Positions 6,577 through 11,111 of a DNA stretch of 11,111 bases are shown here, in pieces. The stretch's first letter is position 1. Each line of letters starts with the position of its first letter. Source of the DNA: Ruminococcaceae bacterium UBA2719 (GTDB lineage Bacteria > Bacillota > Clostridia > Oscillospirales > Acutalibacteraceae); assembly GCA_002353935.1 (NCBI GenBank), contig DEKP01000014.1, forward strand, positions 1 to 11,111, read 5' to 3'. A model generated the notes under the pieces. That model did no database searches and was not told the origin of the DNA. It saw nothing but the letters and a program-made list of their open reading frames with translations. A program made the translations under genes and the position numbers.

Positions 6577-6852
6577 TTACTTATTAACAGCTTCTTTGAA
6601 AGCTTTACCGGCTTTGAAAGCAGGTACGTTAGAAGCAGCAATCTCAATTTTGTTGCCTGTTCTCGGGTCGCAGCCTGTGCGAGCATCTCTGTGTCTGCAC
6701 TCAAATGTGCCAAAACCTACAAGTTGAATCTTTTCGCCGGCAGCGATAGTATCAACAATTGTGTCAAATGTAGCTGTTACAGCTTGTTCAGCATCCTTTT
6801 TGCTGATGCCCGCTTTTTCAGCTACAGCAGCAATAAGTTCTGTTTTTTTCAT
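6577..6852 (-). CDS. HU family DNA-binding protein
   Basis: This is a histone-like protein that binds and bends DNA as a dimer in the nucleoid. The 91 residues match the family: helical half MKKTELIAAVAEKAGISKKD, then the GFGTF signature at 46-50, the DNA arm with R-T-G-x-x-P (P63 intercalating proline conserved), and the closing VPAFKAGKAFKEAV. Cys52 and Cys61 in the DNA-contacting beta arm replace residues that are often Val/Arg and Arg/Lys. GGAGG eight bases upstream fixes the ATG at 6852; an in-frame extension to 6891 overlaps mazG and has no SD. It begins 28 bases after mazG and ends with a strong terminator. HU is common at this site in Clostridia but absent from it in Bacillus. Confidence 0.96.
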   Translation of the reverse strand: MKKTELIAAVAEKAGISKKDAEQAVTATFDTIVDTIAAGEKIQLVGFGTFECRHRDARTGCDPRTGNKIEIAASNVPAFKAGKAFKEAVNK

Positions 6853-6880
6853 AATTACTTCCTCCAAAAAATTAGTGTGA

Positions 6881-7678
6881 TTAGTCATCACTATATTTAA
6901 CTTCTTCCCAAAGGGAATTAATTAACGTATCAGAAGCCGTTTTTAAATCGATGTTTCTTTTTACGGCTAAATTTTCAAGCTTTCTGAATCTGTCGGAAAA
7001 CTTATCGTTTGCAGTATAAAGCGCCTGCTCGCTGTCGATATTTAAAAATCTGGCAACATTTACGACAGAAAACAGCAGATCGCCTAGCTCTTGTGTTTGC
7101 TTGTCCTTATCGTTTTCAGAAATTGCAGATATTAGTTCGTTATATTCTTCCAATATTTTTTTAGACGCATCATTAACATTTTTAAAATCCACGCCTGACT
7201 TTGCAGAGCGTTTTTGAATTTTTTGAGCACGCATCAAAGACGGAAGGCTTTTAGCAACACTGTCAAGGGTATCGCTTATAAGCTCCTGCTTTTTAGTCTG
7301 CATTTTTATCTTATCCCAGTTTTTCAAAACCGCCTCAGGGGTATCTGCCGTAACATCGGAGAAAACATGCGGGTGTCTGATAATAAGCTTGTTGCAAACG
7401 TCATTGCATACATCGTCAAAATTAAACCTTTGCTGCTCCTCTTCCATAAGTGTATGAAAAACAACCTGCATCAAAACATCGCCTAACTCTTCTTTTAACA
7501 ATTCAGAATCATCGGTATCTATCGCTTCAACAGCTTCGTAGGTTTCTTCTATAAAATTCTGACGAATAGATTTATGCGTCTGTACTCTGTCCCAGGGACA
7601 ACCATTCTCAGAACGCAATATCTTCATAATTTCAAGCAAGTCAAATATATTATATTTATCCTTAAATTTGAAGTCCAA
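6881..7678 (-). CDS. mazG: Nucleoside triphosphate pyrophosphohydrolase MazG
   Basis: MazG hydrolyses (d)NTPs, including aberrant ones, to the monophosphate and pyrophosphate. The 265 residues match the two-domain form of about 263. Domain 1 has GCPWD at 26-30, the metal-binding E44-E45-x-x-E48, and E64-x-x-D67 in EELGDVLMQVVFH. RHPHVF closes this half. The second helical MazG domain (about 165-240) repeats the pattern with EEYNELI and ELGDLLFSVVN. The start is TTG at 7678, preceded by AGGAGG eight bases away; the first ATG (residue 18) would cut into the helix before GCPWD. In Bacillus the matching gene yabN also carries an N-terminal methylase-like domain, which is absent here. Probably co-transcribed with the flippase and HU. 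Confidence 0.95.
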   Translation of the reverse strand: MDFKFKDKYNIFDLLEIMKILRSENGCPWDRVQTHKSIRQNFIEETYEAVEAIDTDDSELLKEELGDVLMQVVFHTLMEEEQQRFNFDDVCNDVCNKLIIRHPHVFSDVTADTPEAVLKNWDKIKMQTKKQELISDTLDSVAKSLPSLMRAQKIQKRSAKSGVDFKNVNDASKKILEEYNELISAISENDKDKQTQELGDLLFSVVNVARFLNIDSEQALYTANDKFSDRFRKLENLAVKRNIDLKTASDTLINSLWEEVKYSDD

Positions 7679-7686
7679 AAAGCGTT

Positions 7687-7692
7687 CCTCCT
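7687..7692 (-). promoter_or_regulatory. Strong ribosome binding site that sets the mazG TTG start
   Basis: A full AGGAGG on the minus strand lies eight bases before TTG at 7678. No ATG or GTG in the mazG frame is as well placed, so this site decides the start. Confidence 0.85.
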
Positions 7693-7733
7693 AAGCGCAA
7701 AAAATCCAAAAAATGCCTTTGTTATCACATATT

Positions 7734-9539
7734 TTACCCTAACAGATGTAGTTTTGCAAGAAGATTTACAAGATTTTTACTTTTTGGCAACATTTTAACT
7801 TCATTTTCAGTAAAAGTGTGCAAAAGTAACAACACAAACAGATATATTATAGCTGCAATGACGATAGATAGTATTGTTGAAACTGTAGAAGATATGTGTG
7901 CAGAAAGCAGTTTATATGATAAATAAGCCGTACCTCCACAGCACACAGCGCCAATGAGCGGTTTTATAGTGGTACTTATAAAATCAGGAACCACTCCTGC
8001 TTTCTTTATAAGGAAGTACATACCTACTACGCATACAAATAAATATGCTACCAACGATCCAATCGCAGCGCCCATAATATTTATGCTAACCATGCTGACA
8101 AACAAATAGTTGAGCAAAACCTTCATTACCATTGCAATAGAGTACAACTTTAACGGCATATCTATTCGCCCTACTCCCTGAAGCATACTGCAAATAGGAG
8201 TAGAAGCAGCTATAAATATGACTGATATACCAAATACACGCAAAACATTTGCACCAATTGACGCTGAATGACCTACATAAAACAGTGAAATTATCGGATA
8301 CGGAATAGCAAACAAACCTAAACCGGCTGGTAAAGTGAAGATCATTGTGAGTTTCAAAACCGTTTCTATGCTCTTTTTAATTTCAGTTTTTTCTCCTTTT
8401 GTGTACGCAGCTGTAACACTTGGCATAGCGCTGGTTCCAAACGCCTGAGTCATAGTAGTAACAAGCTGCATAATTGTCAGTGCATATCCATAAGCCCCCA
8501 TTAAATAGGTATGGATAGTAATCGGGTTTTCTTTTGTAGGCTTTAAAGGTATCATTTTTATTATATCGTCGCCATGTTCAGGCGTTGTGTACTGTGCAAT
8601 AAGTCCATCGCGATTTGTCTGTGACATTTTATATAATACATTTTGAATTACTATATTATCAATACTTGAACTCAAAGCCATAACCAAAGCGGCAAGCCCT
8701 ACAGGGATAGCAGTTTTTAGTATCAAAACAAACGTTTCTCGCTGAGAACGAGCGTCGACAGAATTTTCAAGATATTCTTTCGGAACCTGAAATTTCCTGC
8801 GACTATAATATATACGCATAAATAAATATGAAAAGAATGAGCCTATGGAAATTCCGGCTATGGCACTCGCGACAGAATACCCCAAAAGCGTATACATTGC
8901 GTCAGCTTCACTGCCAAAAGTTTTACCAAAAACCGTAGCACGAGCGCTATATTCGTTCATTCCCCTTGTCATTACAAGATAAGCCAAAGACAAGCCAAAA
9001 ACAACTTTAGTTCCTACTTCAATAACCTCTGACAAGGCTGTGGGAAACATATTTCGCTGTCCTTCATAATAACCGCGATATATAGATACTAAACATCCAA
9101 AAAAGACAGATGGCGCTAAAGTCATCATAGAATATATTGAATATGGCGATTTGATTATATTTACATATATGAAGCTGATCCCTATCATCAGTGTAAAGCA
9201 TACTGCGCCCATTATGACAAAGAAGGGCTTTGAGGCTTTGTGGATTACCGATACATCCTTATATCTTTTTTGAGCTATGCTCTCAGATATAAGCCTGGAT
9301 ACCGCTATTGGAAAACCTGCCGTAGCGATTGTAAACAGAGGAACATAAACCTCGTAAGCGTTTCCTAAAAGGCCGGCTCCTATTCCTGCATATTCATCGC
9401 CAAAAATGGTATACATTCTTGTCAAAACGACCTTATAAAGCATACCCATAAGCTTTACAAGTATCATTCCGATACTCATAATAAAAGCGCCTTTTAAAAA
9501 GGTTTGAGATGAATTCTTTTTTATAGAATCATTATTCAT
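7734..9539 (-). CDS. MOP-superfamily lipid-linked oligosaccharide flippase, SpoVB/YabM-type
   Basis: The 601-residue polytopic membrane protein has roughly 13-14 hydrophobic segments. The first (about 12-38) carries F-x-K-G-A-F-I-M, then a loop with NAYEVYVPLFTIATAGFPIA at 65-84 and the R-L-I-S-E motif near 86-90. GYYEGQRNMFPTALSEVIE near 156-174 and the mid-protein PxGLAALVMALSSSIDN near 278-295 are typical of SpoVB/MurJ relatives. Such proteins move undecaprenyl-linked precursors across the membrane; SpoVB acts in spore cortex synthesis. The order before mazG and rqcP is that of Bacillus yabM. It is longer than the usual 520-530, mostly from a polar loop at about 305-343. GGAG lies nine bases before the ATG. 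The exact substrate cannot be told from sequence, so no symbol is given. Confidence 0.88.
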   Translation of the reverse strand: MNNDSIKKNSSQTFLKGAFIMSIGMILVKLMGMLYKVVLTRMYTIFGDEYAGIGAGLLGNAYEVYVPLFTIATAGFPIAVSRLISESIAQKRYKDVSVIHKASKPFFVIMGAVCFTLMIGISFIYVNIIKSPYSIYSMMTLAPSVFFGCLVSIYRGYYEGQRNMFPTALSEVIEVGTKVVFGLSLAYLVMTRGMNEYSARATVFGKTFGSEADAMYTLLGYSVASAIAGISIGSFFSYLFMRIYYSRRKFQVPKEYLENSVDARSQRETFVLILKTAIPVGLAALVMALSSSIDNIVIQNVLYKMSQTNRDGLIAQYTTPEHGDDIIKMIPLKPTKENPITIHTYLMGAYGYALTIMQLVTTMTQAFGTSAMPSVTAAYTKGEKTEIKKSIETVLKLTMIFTLPAGLGLFAIPYPIISLFYVGHSASIGANVLRVFGISVIFIAASTPICSMLQGVGRIDMPLKLYSIAMVMKVLLNYLFVSMVSINIMGAAIGSLVAYLFVCVVGMYFLIKKAGVVPDFISTTIKPLIGAVCCGGTAYLSYKLLSAHISSTVSTILSIVIAAIIYLFVLLLLHTFTENEVKMLPKSKNLVNLLAKLHLLG

Positions 9540-9585
9540 TTAAATAAACTCCAACAACTTAATTTAATAGTTTATATTAGGTTTT

Positions 9586-9613
9586 ATTATATTACTTAAT
9601 TTTATTGCCGCAA
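9586..9613 (-). promoter_or_regulatory. Possible promoter for the flippase gene
   Basis: A perfect TATAAT (9586-9591) on the minus strand follows TTGCGG (9608-9613) after 16 bases. The -35 lies inside the end of the zinc-ribbon gene. The -35 match is only partial, so read-through from the upstream promoter is an alternative. Confidence 0.35.
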
Positions 9614-9945
9614 TGAGGACAAAACTCGCTGCCTTTCGGTACATATTGTGAACAAGAAGAACATTGCACTAGTTTTTTGTGTATATTGATCTGCTCTATT
9701 ATGCTATCCAATTGACCTTTCAAATCGTCTATTCTCTGAATTTCTGCTGAAAAATCTTCTTCCCTTTTATTTTTCAAAGCGAGATAGTATTTTTCTCCAA
9801 GAGCAGCATAATCTTTTTTGATATCAGACTGGATTCTGACTTTATATGTATTTAGCTTTGCAAAATCAATGCCATCGGATACTTTTTCTCCAACTGCAGA
9901 AGCACAGCCCTTTACATTGGTTACAAAATCATCAAAATTACTCAT
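9592..9945 (-). CDS. Small protein with coiled coil and C-terminal zinc ribbon, unknown function
   Basis: I do not recognise a named family. The 117 residues start with a mildly amphipathic region (about 1-35). A long Lys/Glu-rich helix, probably coiled coil, follows at about 36-93, including the paired IQRIDDLKGQLDSIIEQIN stretch. The end is a zinc ribbon with C95-x-x-C98 and C109-x-x-C112 (the latter in CPHCG), ten residues apart. There is no signal peptide or membrane segment, so it is probably cytoplasmic. AAGGAG lies about eight bases before the ATG. It has its own good SigA-like promoter and stands alone between hemZ and the flippase gene. Such ribbons often mediate protein contacts rather than catalysis, but the role here is open. 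Confidence 0.85.
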   Translation of the reverse strand: MSNFDDFVTNVKGCASAVGEKVSDGIDFAKLNTYKVRIQSDIKKDYAALGEKYYLALKNKREEDFSAEIQRIDDLKGQLDSIIEQINIHKKLVQCSSCSQYVPKGSEFCPHCGNKIK

Positions 9946-9969
9946 AATTACATCTCCTTTTAGAGGTAT

Positions 9970-9998
9970 GTTTTAGCACATAAATATTACAATGTCAA
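9970..9998 (-). promoter_or_regulatory. SigA-type promoter of the zinc-ribbon gene
   Basis: On the minus strand a perfect TTGACA (9993-9998) is followed after 17 bases by TAAAAC (9970-9975), which is preceded by TG-n (an extended -10, TGCTAAAAC). The start would fall about 20 bases before the ATG, leaving room for the AAGGAG site. This is the best vegetative promoter in the window. Confidence 0.75.
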
Positions 9999-10043
9999 GC
10001 CTCAAATGAAAATTTAGATTTTCTTTATAAAAAAAATTTATAT

Positions 10044-11111
10044 TTATTTCATGATTTCTTCATAAAATGATAAAACTCGGTTTTTTCTTTGAAGCATTTC
10101 ATCAAAACGATTAATATATTCATACGGATATTTAAAATTAAATATTCGTTCAATATAGTTAGACTTAGGATCTTTAAGCTTTGATACCGCTCCTGCTCCG
10201 CACGCTAAAACCGTATGTATTTCTTCCATCATATATATATTATATTCCGAAAAATATCCGACTTTTGCCCAGCCGGTATTATCAAGGTTAGAAAGCATCT
10301 TACTTTGGCGGTACAAGTAATACGGTTCGTAAGAATTTTGCGATAATGTTGAATTTGCATAAGACAACATATCGGGTGTAAACTGATTGTTTTTCGCATC
10401 ATCTGATAACTGATTTAAAGCGGAACTTCGTTTTAGCGCCAGTGTATGCACTGTAACGCTTTCGGGTGATAGTGCACAAGCTTTATCTATGCTTTGCTGA
10501 AAACTATCTAAACTCTCACCCGTAAGGCCTGCTATCAAATCCATATTAATGTTATCAAAGTCATATTCTCTTGCAAGTTCAAATGCTTTTATCGTCTGAG
10601 CGGCAGTATGACGTCTGCCTATCGTTTGAAGCACGTTGTCGTTAAAGGTCTGAGGATTTATCGAAATTCTTGATACGGGAAAATTTTTAATAACTTTCAG
10701 CTTTTCTGCGGTAACAGTATCGGGACGGCCGGCTTCAACCGTAAATTCTTTGCAATAAGAAAAATCAAAATTCAAGATGATCTCAGAAAGCAAAACTTCC
10801 AATTGAGATGGTGAAAGCGTAGTAGGCGTGCCGCCGCCTATATATACAGATAAAAGTTTTAATTTTGATATTTTTGCTATATTCGCCGTAAATTTAATCT
10901 CTTTTAAAAGCAACTTTATATAATCATCTAACAAAAACTTTGCTTTCTCTACAGATTGAGAAACAAACGAACAATAACTGCACCTAGACGGACAAAAAGG
11001 TATAGAAATATACAAAGAAAACGAACGCTCGTCCGACATAGAAATAATGTCGCGCTGATTGTGTTCAATCTTTTTGCACATAGATATTTTCTCATCACTT
11101 ACACGCAATTT
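10044..11111 (-). CDS. hemZ: HemZ-type radical SAM coproporphyrinogen III dehydrogenase, 5' end beyond the window
   Basis: The frame is open at the window edge (355 visible codons); the family has about 500 residues, so about 145 N-terminal residues are missing. The radical SAM cluster motif is CPSRCSYC, cysteines about 40 codons from the visible start (C-x3-C-x2-C). YIGGGTPT follows about 50 residues later, then EAGRPDT, ISINPQT, and IGRRHTAAQ, all typical of the HemN superfamily. The HemZ-specific C-terminal part is present: YYLYRQSKMLSNLDNTGWAK, YNIYMMEE, and ACGAGAVSK. HemZ is annotated as an oxygen-independent coproporphyrinogen III oxidase, but many Clostridia carrying it lack a full haem pathway, so the true substrate may differ. 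An in-frame TTG at 11108 is not a likely start. No clear terminator follows the stop. Confidence 0.93.
   Translation of the reverse strand, partial: KLRVSDEKISMCKKIEHNQRDIISMSDERSFSLYISIPFCPSRCSYCSFVSQSVEKAKFLLDDYIKLLLKEIKFTANIAKISKLKLLSVYIGGGTPTTLSPSQLEVLLSEIILNFDFSYCKEFTVEAGRPDTVTAEKLKVIKNFPVSRISINPQTFNDNVLQTIGRRHTAAQTIKAFELAREYDFDNINMDLIAGLTGESLDSFQQSIDKACALSPESVTVHTLALKRSSALNQLSDDAKNNQFTPDMLSYANSTLSQNSYEPYYLYRQSKMLSNLDNTGWAKVGYFSEYNIYMMEEIHTVLACGAGAVSKLKDPKSNYIERIFNFKYPYEYINRFDEMLQRKNRVLSFYEEIMK

Noticed and set aside
6853..6891. Thirteen-residue extension of HU from 6891
   Set aside because: It overlaps the mazG end and has no SD, while GGAGG sits eight bases before the ATG at 6852, which gives the standard HU N-terminus.
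4522..7798. Plus-strand open frames opposite yabR, divIC, rqcP, HU, mazG and the flippase end
   Set aside because: Each is antisense to a confidently identified gene and shows no SD or family motif.
9999..10043. Terminator after hemZ
   Set aside because: Only a 6-bp A/T stem (GAAAAT/ATTTTC) is seen, with no T-run after it; too weak to call.
11106..11108. TTG at 11108 as the hemZ start
   Set aside because: The frame stays open to the window edge and the family needs about 145 more N-terminal residues.

Overview
This is an AT-rich chromosomal window from an endospore-forming, low-GC Gram-positive anaerobe, most likely a gut-type member of the Clostridia (Oscillospirales/Ruminococcaceae-like). 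The evidence is the sporulation genes yabP and yabQ, a SpoVB/YabM-type flippase, a long-form HPF, a HemZ-type radical SAM protein and a large Cna_B-type surface adhesin. Every gene I can support is on the minus strand, so transcription runs from high to low coordinates. I found no tRNA, rRNA, CRISPR array or insertion sequence.

Layout in transcription order: the 3' part of hemZ (entering at 11111); a 117-residue zinc-ribbon protein of unknown role with a good SigA-type promoter; a MOP-superfamily flippase (SpoVB/YabM family); mazG (TTG start); an HU DNA-binding protein followed by a strong terminator; then rqcP, yabP, yabQ, divIC, yabR (S1 domain) and hpf. After hpf comes a 299-bp intergenic region with a perfect 11-bp terminator-like stem and other dyads. 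Last is a secreted, multi-domain adhesin whose 1197 visible codons run off the window at position 1.

The block flippase-mazG-(HU)-rqcP-yabP-yabQ-divIC-yabR matches the yabM-yabN-yabO-yabP-yabQ-divIC-yabR order known in Bacillus subtilis, with HU inserted. It combines envelope precursor transport and spore cortex formation (flippase, YabP, YabQ), septation (DivIC), nucleotide pool cleaning (MazG), nucleoid structure (HU) and ribosome quality control or hibernation (RqcP, YabR, HPF). A good candidate SigE promoter lies just before yabP, which would let the sporulation genes be switched on in the mother cell independently of rqcP.

The accessory part is the adhesin. It has a signal peptide, a Glu/Gln-rich stalk, about 1000 residues of beta-rich modules, and then one complete and one incomplete Cna_B domain with the Lys/Glu/Asn set expected for a self-formed isopeptide bond. 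I see no clearly new molecular system. The items most worth a second look are the adhesin, the SigE promoter, the long yabQ/divIC overlap, the orphan zinc-ribbon gene, and the structured leader in front of the adhesin.
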